Source of the DNA: Anarhynchus alexandrinus
Lineage: Eukaryota; Chordata; Aves; Charadriiformes; Charadriidae
Direction of reading: 5' to 3'
NCBI GenBank assembly: GCA_008711295.1
Contig: VUYV01000016.1
Span: 6,256,073 to 6,320,072, forward strand
Length of the DNA stretch: 64,000 nucleotides
A program made the position numbers and the translations under genes. Below the pieces are notes generated by a model. The model was not told where the DNA came from and made no database searches. It saw nothing but the letters and a program-made list of their open reading frames with translations. Below, piece after piece: positions 14,101 to 27,620 of this stretch; the stretch's first letter is position 1; every line of letters begins with the position of its first letter.

Positions 14101-16279
14101 TTCGATAAGATAAGGCGAAAATGTTTTCCTGTAAAGGGGTACTGTGCATTGTAGGAGAAAACACGTAGGCTGGGAGGGGATCTAGCGAAGAGCAAAGCCC
14201 TGCGTGCTTCAGTCTGGGGCAGCTTCATCTGCTACCTCACAACGCCGGGCTGCCGTCCTCCACTTCTTAGGGGTGTGTATCAAAAAGAAATGAAGGGTAT
14301 CCAAAAGAGCAGACCCAAATCAGCAGTCAGGGTTCTGGACTTTCATTTTTATAATTGCAGGGTGAGTTACTTAGGGGTTTAATTGTGTGCTGCGATGTTA
14401 CAGCACTAACTAACTGGTCAGCAGTCCCCACACAGGGGGAGCAGCAACCTTCAGTGCTGACTCCGGGAGAGCATCAGCAACACCACCCCTTGCAAATTGC
14501 TTTTTTTATTTCATCTTCCTTAAAGTCTGTGTATATCGGCTCTCCTTACATGCAGCACAGCTGATGGAGCTAACCAGGGGAGTGCAGCAAATAGAAAAAA
14601 TCCAGCTCAGTGTGGAAGACTTTCCTTTTTCTTTTTTTTTTTTCCCTTGTAGCCCTCACTGGGTCCCCGTCCCTGGTTTGTGCCCTATTACAGCCTGGTC
14701 TGGCACCCTTTGAATAGCAGGAGGTTTTATTTGAGCATTTATTGACCAGAGAGTAACTCTTCCCCAACTGCCACAGACATTTCTGAGATAAACAAAATGG
14801 AAGTAGTGGATTTTGTTTCAACTAAATCTCCCCAGCGACGTTAAGCTGTCCGTCAAGTCCGGATCTGCTTTAATTGATTTAAAATAGCCATGAAAAGTTT
14901 CAGGAAATGAGAGTTTAAGAAATGAAGAGCAGTTTGTCTTTAATACCTTGAAACCTAAGCGTCAAAATGAATATCTTCCAGTTCTTGATAAGCAGCTGCT
15001 TAATGGAATAAAACCACTGGGAGTCTGGACACAGGTAGTCAGTTCCTCAGTGTTGCTCTTGCTGCACATGACAAAGAGCCCGGTACAGCCCTTCCCATTT
15101 TAGAGGGGACAAGCAGAGGTGCAGAGCCCAGAGGGTCCCCCAGCGGGGTGGCGAAGTCAGAGGTAGCTTTTGCCTTGCTGTCCACTGGGCTGCTAAGCAC
15201 AACGGGATTCCCGCAGCTGCAAACACACTGCCAAAAAATGGAAGGGAAATATCTGAGAAAGAGGTTTGGGGTTTTTAACCTAATCCGGGTTAGGTTAACT
15301 TGCTCATGCTTTTTAAATACCATCAGATCTTGCACCATTTGTGGGCTGGCAAATTGTCTGTGGACTTCATTGCTATTTTCTAGTCATCCTCGGCTTCTCT
15401 CTGCTTCATGTCACTCCAGATAAGACTCCCTGAGAGCTGTGGTAAGCCCAAAGTGCATTTCAGGCACTGTCAGTAGGGGACAGTTGTGAAAAACAGTATC
15501 TCCGCAAGGAACTGCGGAGCAGTGCTAGTGAGCTCCAGCCTCTTCTGTCATTTCTGCTGCAGGCTCCAAGTAGTGCCTACTTCAGCTGACAAACATATAG
15601 AAAAGCCTCAAATGGTTCTGAAAGAGGCGAGCTAGGCAGAAAACAGGTAAGAGTGAGTATACGTAAAAGACTGAGCATAAAATCCTTAATTTGAACAGAT
15701 ACAAACTGGGCCAAGAAGTGAGTCTGTGGACCCTCAGACAAGGTTTTTCAGACTGTGTGGTGTTTGATGGTCTGAACTTTTCCCATCTTATCCACTGCAT
15801 TTGTTTGGCCTGCTCCATTTTGGCTGCTCTCTCACCTTGGATAAATACACAAGAAATGTTTTAATGCGCACAAGTAGCTGTTGGAGCCTAAGGATCCATA
15901 GGGTGCATGCAAAAGCTGAGCACTTGGGGCAATGCTGTCAGCAAATGCTGAGCAGTGGCTGGGTCGCTCCAGGCTATTGCGCCTTGTTTGGTTTTTGTTA
16001 CAGGCTTGACAGCACATCCAGTAAGGAAATGACTGTATTACCTTATTTTTTTTTCCCCACTATATTAATTATAATACCATTATAATTAAAGGAAATGTCA
16101 AAGAATCTTATCAAGTCAAATCAAGCTTTTCCACTTTACTGTTACAAATTAGTATTTTATACACTGAGCACAAATTAGTTTAATTATTAGATCTTTTAGA
16201 TTCCTGAACTTTTAAATCTTTCTTTTATACATTTCTATTACAATAATAATTAAAAAAAAATCTAAATTGTTGTCTATGA
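11149..16279. other. Intergenic, no gene recognised
   Basis: Contains polypyrimidine tracts at about 13854 and 14625 and a 24-bp hairpin palindrome at 15275-15298. Open frames up to 132 codons have low-complexity or shadow-like composition and no family match. Confidence 0.7.
13854..13882 (+). repeat. Polypyrimidine (T/C) low-complexity tract
   Basis: T-rich run ending in CCCCCC, then AAAGG. Similar tracts occur at 7182-7204, 14625-14646, 29639-29669 and 36905-36922. No gene is attached to any of them. Confidence 0.85.
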
Positions 16280-16547
16280 CTGACAGATGGGGGAATGGCT
16301 TCAAACTGGAAGAGGGCAGGTTTAGATTAAACATTAGGAAGAAGTTTTTCACTTTGAGGGAGGTAAGGCACTGGAACAGGTTGCCCAGAGAAGCTGTGGA
16401 TGCCCCATCCCTGGAGGTGTTCAAGGCCAGGCTGGACGTGGCCTTGGGCAACCTGGTCTAGTGGGAGGTGTCCCTGTCTATGGCAGGGGGGTTGGAACTC
16501 AAACTTCAAGGTCCTTTCCAACCTAAACCATTCTATGATTATATGAT
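16280..16547 (+). mobile_element. CR1 LINE 3'-end copy, 5'-truncated
   Basis: This shows the typical CR1 3' region: AACATTAGGAAGAAGTTTTT, then GGAACAGGTTGCCCAGAGAA, GATGCCCCATCCCTGGAGG, and a tail ending TTTCCAACCTAAACCATTC and TATGATTATATGA. It keeps a 64-codon open stretch ([20 protein letters not shown]), which is CR1-derived and not a gene. The usual GATGATCTT block before the tail is altered. Of the three copies it looks the least diverged. Confidence 0.95.
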
Positions 16548-19500
16548 CACAGGTTTTTGCAGTCCTGATTTATAAGCTGTATAAGAGTTAAAGGTATAGA
16601 TGTCCTTTCTGTGCAAGTTCTGGCTGACTGCTTTCCTCCACTTTGTAGTTGCAGCTACAGCTTGTCGGTTGGTGGTTGCTTTTGGTTACAGACCTGGGGA
16701 ACAGCAGGAACATGAGCAAACAACAATATTCTGGTATCAAGAGCCTTTCTGACCAAGCTTCTTGTCCAGCTCCTGAGGGTGAGCTGCGTTGGAAGCTGAA
16801 GAGGTCTGGGACACCTAGCTGAGACCAGGGACTTCACATTCAGGTAGCAAAGGTTAAGCTGAGGTTGGTGGCTTGTTACTTGGGAAACCTGTTGGCCACA
16901 GATGTAGAGTAACTCTTAGAAAAGTATCTTCTTCTAATTAATTGCAATTACAAAGGAACAGGCTTGTCTGCTTTTTAAACTAGCTGGAGTTTCCAGAAGT
17001 TGCTTTGTGGGCCCATACCTCCTTCTAGCCAGCAATAAACCACATGGTACTGAAATCGGTTACAAACCCTCCTGAACTTGAGGAAGAGTTTTGATTTGTC
17101 TTAGCTGAAGTACTGTCATGTGAGGCTTTCTCTGCCTTCAGGATCTTCAGTTTTTCCTGCTATAGGAATATGTCCTTAAGCAAGTCACCTTAGAGAGGGT
17201 GAGGTGGGCTGAAGGACAGAGCAAAGCAAAAAGACGAGGTTGAGTCAGGATCAGGGTCAACAGGTAAAAGTTCATTTCACTGTTAATGCTTTCCTACCTG
17301 GGAGTTTAACAATGAAAGAAATGAAATATTCAGGAAAACTAGTATTAGCTGGTGGAGCGCTGAAGTGAGCTATTGCTTGTGCTGTCACACAATGCCAGTG
17401 TTAAGGAAATTGAGTCACTTCTGTGCTGCAGCCTCTCCGGGTCTCAGCAAGGCTTTTCCATCCCCCTGACCACTGCAGCACCTTCCTGCAACACACATCT
17501 GTCTCCCTGACGCTGCCCAGCCAGCATCATCCCACCTTCCTGGTCACAGCATAATCTGAATTAGAAGCTCACCATGTAGCTGCAAAACCAAGCTGTGCTA
17601 GGATTTGGAACTCGGCCACGCCAGCACCTAGAAGCAGCTGCAGTGGTGGATGGCAGCATAGCAAGTCCTGGAATGTTGATGCATCGGGACTCCCTGTACG
17701 GAGCGGTGCTGAGACATCATGTGTCTGCTCATAAGCTGCTTCAATAACAGGATTTTTTCTTTCAGGGAGCATGGCCTAAATATTCAGCGCACAAATTCTT
17801 GCAATGAAAGACAACAACAAAATCTCAAAAGCTGTTCCTTTGTTGTTCAAATGACAGAAAAAAAAAAAAAAGAAAACCAAACAACAGCAGCGCTCCAAGG
17901 TCATGTTATTCATTCATGGGGGAAAAATGAAGAGTCATGAAGCCTTTCAGTGAGCTTGAGCATTTACTGCTGTGCATCTTAGGATGTGAGCTTTCATGCC
18001 CTGCGATGAGAGTCTCACTGAAGGACATGTAGCTGCGCTATTGCTGCTTGAATTTCTCTTCCACAGGAGTCCAGGATCCACAGCCTGACCCACCCAAACT
18101 GCAGAGGGTCCCGCAGGAGACCCCAGGAAAGGAGGGAATCCCCTCTGTCCCCTCTCTGGAGACAGCAGTAAGGCTTGTCTTAATATCACTCCTCTAAAAA
18201 TCATTCACAACTTGTTTTTCATACAAAGCAATTGTGCCTCTTTATTCTACCTGTGCCAACAAGGAAATTCAGCCTCCAGATTACAGGAGCAGTGGTGGAT
18301 GCTTATCTAGACATGTCTTTCCTTAGACAGATGAGAGGTCCAGAAATGTTTCCCAGGTGTTTTAAAAACTTATCAGCCTTTTAGTGCCAATTCTGAGAGC
18401 TACTGAAGGGAGAAACTGCTCCAAGTGGTAGATTATCAAGGTTACAACATGTACAGCTGTGGATTTTTTCAACCCATCAGAAATGATGAGGTTTTTGCTT
18501 CCTTGCAGCAAAATGGGGAAACTGAAATCTGCTGCTTAATGGGTGATGTGCAATGCTCTGATGTCAGTCTGCCTTCCCACCAGCGGGGAGGTGCCCCAAG
18601 AGATGCATCACTGGTGGATATCTGTTTGCTCTACCTGCACCTGCTTCCAGGAGGAAAGAATTGGAGTCTGCCACTGCTTCCGCAGTGAACAAATGGTGCT
18701 CTCCCTAGCTGATAATTTCTTTACTGCAGCTGATTATGTGTCTTGTGGCTATGGTTTTTCATAAAATTAGGGTATCAGGCTGCTTCTGAATCATTTTTAT
18801 GCCGTGTTTGCTGCCAACTCTTCTGGCTCATCAGGAAGCCAGCCCTCCTAACGTTCATTAGTAACAGCGTAAAAACCTCTCTGCCCCCACGGTCTTCTGT
18901 AGTTAACACAGTCGGACAAAACCACTACTTATTTGGTTTGGGGAAATCAGAAATTCCCTTTGATTGAGTAGCTGACAAGTTCAGTGGTTTATCGAGATCA
19001 CAGAGTAAAGGTTGCTCCTGGGGTATAGGCAGCTTTGAAGCTGCCATGTCTGCAAACCTCAGTGTTTAAAGGAGACCCCTTATGCAGTCCTTTAATCCTC
19101 TTAGGTTTCGGATGTTGCTCATCCAAGAAGCATTAAAGGCAAGTGACGAGTTGTGGTTCAATGCAGAACCATGAGACACTGGTTCTCCTGCTCTTGCCCA
19201 TGTTACTTGAGGATTTGTCATGTCAGAGGAAACCATGTAAAGCTGCAGCTCACCTCCATGCTCAGTATTAGAATAGCTGGAACCACGTTCAGTACTCCTC
19301 AAATCTGGACTCTTGCTATTTCCAGAGTAATTCTGGCTCTTCTGGAACCTTTCTGGCACAGAGCAGAGGAGCACACTTCACTTTTCTCTTCTAGCTCCTG
19401 GACACTAATAATATAACCACATACATAATTTGAAAGCGTATTAAAATATCTGATTGCAAAAATGTCCTGTCAGCTTTGAGGGACCTCCCTAAAGCCTCCT

Positions 19501-22500
19501 AGGTCTCAAAAGCTTTCTGGGCAAATTAAGCTGGTACTAAGTGTGAAGGTGAGCATCTCCTAATAAATATAGCTGGACGGCTGAGAATTTGCGTGCAAGT
19601 TCTCCATTAAAATAACTGTAGATACAGTTGCTGATGTTGATATCTGAATTGCATTGTCAATGGTACTTTTCCAATGTGGCTTGACAACTCAAGTTTTCAC
19701 TCCTATGGATTGGAATTTATAAAAGGGAACCTGAATGTAAAGTGGTAGAGGGGAAGTTAAACTACATAGGTAAGATGGTTTTCTGGATAGGTGGTTGGAA
19801 GCGTTATCGCTCTATTCTGGTTGACTCAAATTTAGAGGGGCTTGGTGGGGAGGGCAAGAAATGAGGATGCACAGGCTGGATCTTATTTTTCAGTCATTCT
19901 TCTATAACTGCACATCTGAGGAGATTTTTTTGGTGTCTCTTGTCCTACTCATGAGGTAGAACATCCTCTTCCCAAATCCCAACATAAGTTTGCTATAAAC
20001 TGAAAGGAGGAGGAGACACATGTGCTTATTTAGAGTTGTCTTATTTGGGGCTTCTGGACAGAAGAACAGTAGTTAGCCTGTCTTCTGGGTGCAGGTATGG
20101 CAGGAGCAAACCACATGCAGTAAGCGCAATGTGCATGAGACTCAACCTGTGCACAGACCAACTGTGAAAAGCCTCTGCAGTGAGTTTGACAGTTCTCAGA
20201 AACTTTGCTGGAGGGTATGGGTAAATCTTCACACAGATTTCTGTTAATAGTTCACTCAAAAATGTTTTTCATTGTCTTGCATATAACATCTAGGTCCTCA
20301 GACCAGTATATGTGGATTTGTAAGAACTTCTGGTGAAGGATTATCCTTATGAACCTGTGGGGTCCTTATGTTTGAGCATTGTTCCTTCTGATGACTAAAT
20401 GGTGATACTTCGCACTGTGGAGATGTGAGTTTTGCAGAGATATGGGGTCTTGTTTCTGAATCCACTTGGACATAGAGGCTCTTGCTGGAGAGGGCCTAAT
20501 TGCTTGAAGATCATGCGGGTTTACATTTGGAGCAGTGCCTCAGGAACTGATGGGGATCGGCAGAGCTTTACAGTAAAATCTGCCCAGTGCTCATTTGTAT
20601 TTGTCTGCCTTTAGCAAAAGCTATCAAGTTAATGCTAATTTCAATTCTCACTTAGGCATCTGTAGGTATAATTGCATAAAGCACTGTGCATTAAGTTGAT
20701 TCCGAATCCATGTGTGGATGTACAGTCTCCAAAAGACTACATATGTTAGCCTATTTCCAAAATACTTCGGCCACTGAAGATCCAAAGCTATTACACATCC
20801 CCCTTTTTTTGCTTGAAAACGTAATGATCTAAACTTACACTGTGTTAGATATACCCTGGTACCAGGTCAGTTCCCACAGATGTCCCAACAATGTCCTTGG
20901 GAAGTGGAGCCCCTAATATTTTTATGAACCATTCTGCTGATAGTTCCCAAGCCTGTGGATTACACAGGTTTGATCATGCTGGATAAATAAAAGCTCACAA
21001 ATTCAACAGAAGCTACTTAAATCTCAGTTGTAACATGCTGTAATTAAAAACTACTGCTGTGTAAATGCCCGGGACCAGGCAGGAGCCTGAAGGCAAAACA
21101 GGTCAGCCAAAGCCACCCTGAAACCTGCATGGAAAGCAAAGCCAGAGGGCAATTCTCACCTGCATCTACCTTGTTCTTATGGTGTCAGAGTTGTGTTGGT
21201 TTTTTTTTTAATTTCATTATGCAAAATGTGATCTTAAAAGTGCTCCTGGAAGGAGAAACAATTCCTGTCACTTAGAGCTCCCAGGGAGGACCCAGTGTGA
21301 GCATGTCCCTTCATGGCACCAGGACCTCTCCAGTCCCCCGGCCAAGGGGGCAAGGAGCCCCATCCTACAACATGGTTGCATCGCAGGGGGACACAACGTG
21401 CATCTGCTGGGCCAATTTGCAAGGGGAAGATTGCAGTTATCATTAGAAACTCCACAACTTTGTCCTTGAAAAATTGTTAATACCCAGTTTGGGGTCTCAC
21501 CACAACTGCAGTGGCGTTCTGCAAATTTTTTTTCCAATTTAAAAACTTTTTTTCTCACTTTCTCCCCTTCCCCCCCAGCGATAGCCATGTCTGGGGTGCT
21601 GCTTTGCTGGAGAAAGCTCTCTCACCAAGCAGCAGCTGGAGAAGCTCAGCCTGTGTGCTGCTGCTCTCAGTGCTGAGCTGTCTTAGCACTGTATTAATTT
21701 TTTTCTCCTTTGTGTGCACAGATATAATTGAAACTTCTCTTGGAGAGGAAGTTTATTACAAATAAGTTCCTAAATGATCAACTGAAGAAAACCCTGAAAT
21801 GTTCTGTCACTTGATTTAATAATCCTTGCCAAACGCATATGTATGTCAGGTTTTTACCTTGGTCTTCAAGACTCAGGAGCTGAGCCTTGAAAAAGGATCT
21901 GTCTGTGCAAGCCTCCCCACTTCAGTTTTGGGGGACCAACCAAGTTTAGCTACAGATCAGTAATCATAAGCATACCATGTTTCTGCGTGGATCATGGAAA
22001 ATAAAGGGCAGTTTTGGCCCCAAGGAAAGTGCTGTGGTCCCAGTCAGATCCTGCCTGCTGGGCACAGGGACATGTGCATTTGGGCTCTCTGGGGACCCCC
22101 TCACCCGGGGCAGGAGATCGTGTCACCAGCATCTCCTGCTGGGCTGCGCTCCCAGCCCCTCCATTAACTGATTTTGAGGCTTATCTGGCTTCGCTGGCCA
22201 AAGATCCTTCTGAGACACCTGCTCCTTCTATTTCTTCCAGGTCCCATCAGGTTGCACAGCCTTAGGTATTTTTAAATCCCTCCTCTGACACTTGAAACTC
22301 TGTTCCCCTGCAAGGCTGCCTCCTAAATCCCAGCTCTTCAGAAAGCCCCAAGGGGACAACTTTTGCCAAGGATGAAGTTGTTCTGGGTTTGTGGGTAAGG
22401 CTTCAGGTGCTTCAGCTTCAGGATAGCTTTTAGTGAACAGTGTGTTCAGAGACTCGCTCGATCACTTTTGCAGGGGAGGATTGTATTGGGATATGATAAA

Positions 22501-25500
22501 CCACTAAATCTTCGCTTCCAAATGCTGCTTGCGATGTAAATATTGTGCATAAATTCCTCCAAATGGTATTAGCTTTGTCCCTTTATATGTCTTCCCTCCC
22601 ATCACGCCACTGCTGCTCTAGAGTATGATCTCTCTTAGCAGCTCAGTCTTGTTTTAGTTGGATATTTATGCTCACCTTTCCCTTATCTTTGAGGGTTCTT
22701 TTTAAAATTTTGATATTATGTTTAATTCCTGTTTTTAGGAACACCCAAAAGGCAGATGTACCACTCGGAGCAGAGCCGCACGTGGCCTGGAGGAGCAATG
22801 GCTGATGTTGGAGGAGGCCCTCTACAAGGCTGAATGGAGTATCCAGTCTCGGCAGACAGCTTTTTGATGGATTTTGGTACTGTGGTGATCTGGAAAGAGA
22901 GCCAGTCCCTCATCCCAGGTTAGATCTCTTGTTCTTAAAAATTGCTCTTTCAGCTCTTCAGAACATAGTTTTAGATTTATCCTCACATCCTCCAGTCTCA
23001 GTTCTTGCAGTGTTTTCCTCACCCTCACTCAGCCCCCTTTTCTCCCTCCTTTTCCCCAGCCTTTCCCTACTAAAATCACCCCGTTGGTGTGACGGCCGAT
23101 AGCTGCAGGCAACGCGATTCAGGCGCTCTTCACCAAGACGCAGCTCTGACACTGCAGTGTTAAATCTGGCCACGTCTTTTCCCCTTTTCTGATAATGATG
23201 ATGCAGAGCAATGTGCGGGTGAAATGCGTGGCGGGGAGAGGATTTTTATCTGCTTGCCTGGTTTGATGTTTAATACATGAGGCAGAACCCCAAGCACTTG
23301 ATCACGATGTCAGGGTAAGCCGCAACAGAGCATGTTGACAGCAACACAGCAGCTACATGACAACCAGAATCAATCTGATGTATGGAAGGGTTTAATACCT
23401 CTAGCAGTGACACTGCGACTGAGCTGAGCCCCAGCCTGGGCCTAACTTAATACCTGATCTGTGTGAAACATTTATGTACGCTTTCCGGAGGCTGGGGCGG
23501 TCGGTGAGGTTGCTCTCAACGAGCGTGGGATGGCAGCTGTGCTCTGAAACTCGCTGAGCTGCCTCCCCAGTAAGCGACGGGTTGATGGAGGATTGAAAAG
23601 AACAAATATTACAATGTCTTTGTTAGCCTTACTTAAACAAATCAGAAGAGAGCCTTGTCTAAGCTGGCTGTTGGTGACTTGGTTTTGTTTTGTTTTTCAT
23701 AAAAGCAAAATGTTTTCACTTTATAAATAAATATGCTATGAAGAGGGCTTCAAAGGAAAGACAAATGACTAGTTAATATTTGACTTTCTGCTGCTAAATT
23801 CATAAATGGAAGGTCCATATATTGCCTTGTTTAATGTCACTCATATCTGATATAGACCATTAACAAGCCATTTAGTAATCCTTTATCAGCCATCTGCATT
23901 AGGAGTGTTTTTGACCAAATGACACCCCAGAAGCAGGAATGAGAGAAAGGGGTTAAACTGTAGGCAGGAAAGGGAAGGCAGGAACCAAGCAGCAAACAAT
24001 TGGCACCTGGGCTCCATTGAAGACTAAAAGTGGAAAAAAATGGCTTAATTGAAAAATCTGCCCATTGTGTGTGACTGCTAGCCTCCAAGGGAAACAAACA
24101 AACCCATTCAAAGGTGGGGGGGGGGGAAGCAAATTGGAAAATCCTGTGCTGCTCTGCAGACTTGGTGTTTAACTCTTCTTATCCCAAGCCTATGGGTAGA
24201 AATAGTTTTCGTAACCAAAACACCACCTCCCTTGTTAAAACAGTGTTGGATGAATAATTTTTTAGCTCCTACTGGCATATTCCATCCTCAGCTGGAGCTG
24301 CTTGGGGTCTCCCAGGGCAGTGTTGGATGCATGGAAAACCCTGATTGCAGAGGGATGGTCCCTGATTTCTTTTCTGTCTCACAGGTGTCACAAAAATACG
24401 GATCTCAGTTTTCCCACTCATTTCAGTGTCGTTTAGGAGGTCTCCACAAGTTCCTAGAAGTGTTTTCAATACATTTCTACTTTAAATTAATTTTAATAAT
24501 AGCTTTCTCTAGAGTTTGCAGACTGCAGCAGGTTTCTGCTGTAGAGTAGGGTGATGGCGGCTTGGTTTGCTCCCTGCTGTCCAGCCCAACCTTTCTCAGC
24601 AGTGAGTTGCTGAGACCCCCTTGAAGACAGTTTGGGAACCCTCATATATTATTTCTGAACCTCATCCATACTGAGGGTGGCTCACAGCAACAAGCCTGGT
24701 GCTCTCTGGTATGTGGCACACTTCACTTTTTTTGGATTATCAGCTAGGAATAATGTCTTATTTACACAGGGCTTGCCAGAATTGCTGCTTTGATAAATAT
24801 TGGATAAGCCAGGCCAGTCCCAGCTTGTGCAAAAGCTCCTAATACTGCTGGGTGGCTGCAAGGTGTAATTTCATTGAATTATCATATCCAATTTTATTTT
24901 GCAGGGCACATAGATGCTTCAACCCCGAAGTCTGCCGTATGAAATGTCATAGCCCTAATGGCATTGGCAAGCGTTACCTCCAGCTCGAAGTGCTCTGGGC
25001 TCCAGCAGGCAAAATGCTATTTGCAATAAAATATAAGCCCCGAGTCCTCAAAGAGGTCAGTTCTTCTCATAACACTACAGATGTCCCTTGTGCTGTTTAT
25101 TCTGCCTGTTAACTTTTCATTTAACCAATTGCTGAACTGCTCCTCACGCATTTTTATAAAGTTATGTTTGAATATGACTGATTTGCAGGCTTTTAAAATG
25201 TGACTCTTTGGGCTGTCTCTCCATGTTTAACCTTGCTGTTGCAAAAAGTCTCATGTGGACAGTGTCAAAGGCTGGAGCTAATTTTAGATTATTCATAGTT
25301 GAAAACATAAGACTTTCCCTTCCAAATCTGGCAAAAGGAACATGAGGCAGTTGGGTTTGTGTGCTGTAAGATATCTCCAGCAATGACTTCATTGGCCAGT
25401 GAATTCCATTGTCCTTTATTTTCTATAATTCTTTTGAGGCCATGGTATTTTTTTTTAAGATTTAATATGCATTTTGGTACCATGACTTATTGTTTCAGAG

Positions 25501-26399
25501 ACTTTTTATGATGCAAACTAGAAGAGATTATTTTATTTTGCTTTTTCCTCTTTAATTTGTCTTTGGCACTGCTAAAGCAGTTGTGCTGCTTCTGAGGTTT
25601 TGGTGCATGAAAAGAGCAGTGGTGGAGGGTTCCTATTATACCAGATTTCTCTCGTCATGTTTGGAGCTGCTGCAGCATCTTTGTAATGTTCAGGTATTTG
25701 TCTTATTTCTGTTCTATTAAGCTTGCAAGCAGTGACATAATTTCAGAGGATCAGAAATCTCTGTGATTTCTGCTTCCCAAGGGCAGCAAGGGGCTGCTGC
25801 CCTCAAGGCACTAAAAAGGGTCCATCCCATGTCTGAGCTCCAATAGTATCTCCACATTTCTGTGCAGGGGTGCTGCTGCTACATTCTTTTTTAACTCGAG
25901 ATCTCCCATGGTTTCAGCACTCCTCAGAAATTCAGAAGCCCTGAGTCTCAGGCTTATTCCATGGAAAGCGCCTTCATTTTACACTGTATCATTATATTTT
26001 AGATCTGCGTCTGGTGTTCAAAAGCTGCAATATCTTGTGCATATTTTCCCTCTCTTTCCTGTCTAACAAACCCTTAATTATGCTATACAGAGTGCCAAAG
26101 CTCTAACAGGAGAGTCTTCTTCTACCCCAAATGTTCTGCAGCTTGGTTGGGGTGGTGGATGCAAGTCCCCTGGGGCGTTTCTGCTGGGGTCTCTTCTGCT
26201 CTGGTTGATGCCCTGATGACTGGGCTGGGTTGCTGGAGCAAAGGTGTCCTGCTTGTTGAGGGAACCACCTTGGTCCCTCTGCCTGAGACCTCAATGCAGG
26301 TGTGGGAGCGGGGAACAAGCACAGAGGAGGTCTGTAGAGAGAAAAAAGGCTTTTCCACAGAGAGGAGCTTGGCTAACTATATGACTGTCCATTCAGAGC

Positions 26400-26750
26400 G
26401 CTAGTTGCTGGCAGTCCTACTCCAAGAGGCCTTTTTTTCCTTTGTCTTTAATAGAAAGCGCGTACCCCAGAAGTTTGACTCGCTGCATTACAGAGATAAG
26501 TCACCTGCCAGTGATTGTAGTGCTCTTTGCAGACTAGCCCCAGGCTCTGCTCTAACATTATCATCTTTCATATTGTTAACAAAAGTAATAGTGCCAGCGT
26601 GTCAGGAGTTCAACCGTCTGGCTAAAAGCAGCCCACAGAGCCGTGGTCCATGCCTGCCTTTTTACTGTAATCTAAGACTTTTAGCAGCATTGAATTATGA
26701 AAGTACTGCTGGCAGAGGTGGCGACGTACGGCTAGCATGGAGCTGCAAGC
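26400..26750. other. Candidate regulatory stretch with FOX/HNF1-like palindrome
   Basis: The palindrome TTGTTAACAA (26573-26582) lies in ordinary-complexity sequence with several CG dinucleotides and no repeats. It could be an enhancer, but this is not demonstrated. Confidence 0.2.
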
Positions 26751-27259
26751 CCTGCTCTTGTTTCCCGAGATATGGATCTAATGCCTGTTCATGTCACACA
26801 TAAAGCAGGTTCAAAATCAGGTCCGTAACTACGTATCCCTGTGGCAGAGTTGCTCCATGTCTGGAAAAGCATGGAAGAAGCCTGGGCATGGGAGAGCAGG
26901 AGTGGCGTGGGCTGCGGTGCTTGGGCATAGCTGGGAAGGGGAGAGGGGTTTAGTTGTTTGCTGTAGCATCTGCCCATGCTATGCTTTTCCTTTTTATGGC
27001 ACCATCAGTTCCTTATCAGCCAGGCTTTTACCTTGAACTTCCAGAAAGGCACCCCATTGGGAAGATTGGAAAAGCGTTTAACTAATTCCATTCAGGCTTT
27101 AAGATTCCACGAGAAAAAAAAGGCCATAAATTCACATCTGCTTTGGCATCAGACATAGCTCTCTCCCAGTGCGAATTTACGAAATTGCTCCATTGGTCCT
27201 TACAGGGCACCGCCACCTCCTCGAGGAGGAGGTCAGGGCAGGACTGAGCTCAGCGTGGA

Positions 27260-27620
27260 GGCAGCGATGGCACTGCCAGCACAGCAGCAGATTAATATTT
27301 CAGAGGACATGAGTGAGCAGTGACTTTGTGGCAGATTAAATCAGCCAATGTCCCACATGCTCCCGTAAATGCTCTTGCATCTGCTTCCTTCCTGTGCTGA
27401 AAAGGCAGCTCTAATCCATATTCCTCTCAAAAACCAAAACAAATGGGAAAATGTATCAATTTGATATTGTACTTATTTGCATTAAAAGTAAAGGATTCTC
27501 TCTTAGGATGCGACAGCAGCGCGCAGTGTGCAGCCTGAACATGTATTATTAATGCCATGTATTTGGCTAAAGCTTTAGAAAACAACACGAAGAGGGAGTT
27601 AACGTTGAGCTTATGGGTAA
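27260..27620. other. Candidate regulatory stretch with a perfect POU octamer
   Basis: Contains ATTTGCAT at 27475-27482, continuing into TAA, a POU/homeodomain-type composite. GATTAATAT, GATTAAATC and TATTAATG cores lie within 360 bases. No gene or repeat. Inference only. Confidence 0.25.

Noticed and set aside
24852..25112. 86-codon + strand frame as a possible coding exon
   Set aside because: No family resemblance and no convincing acceptor and donor pair in phase around it.
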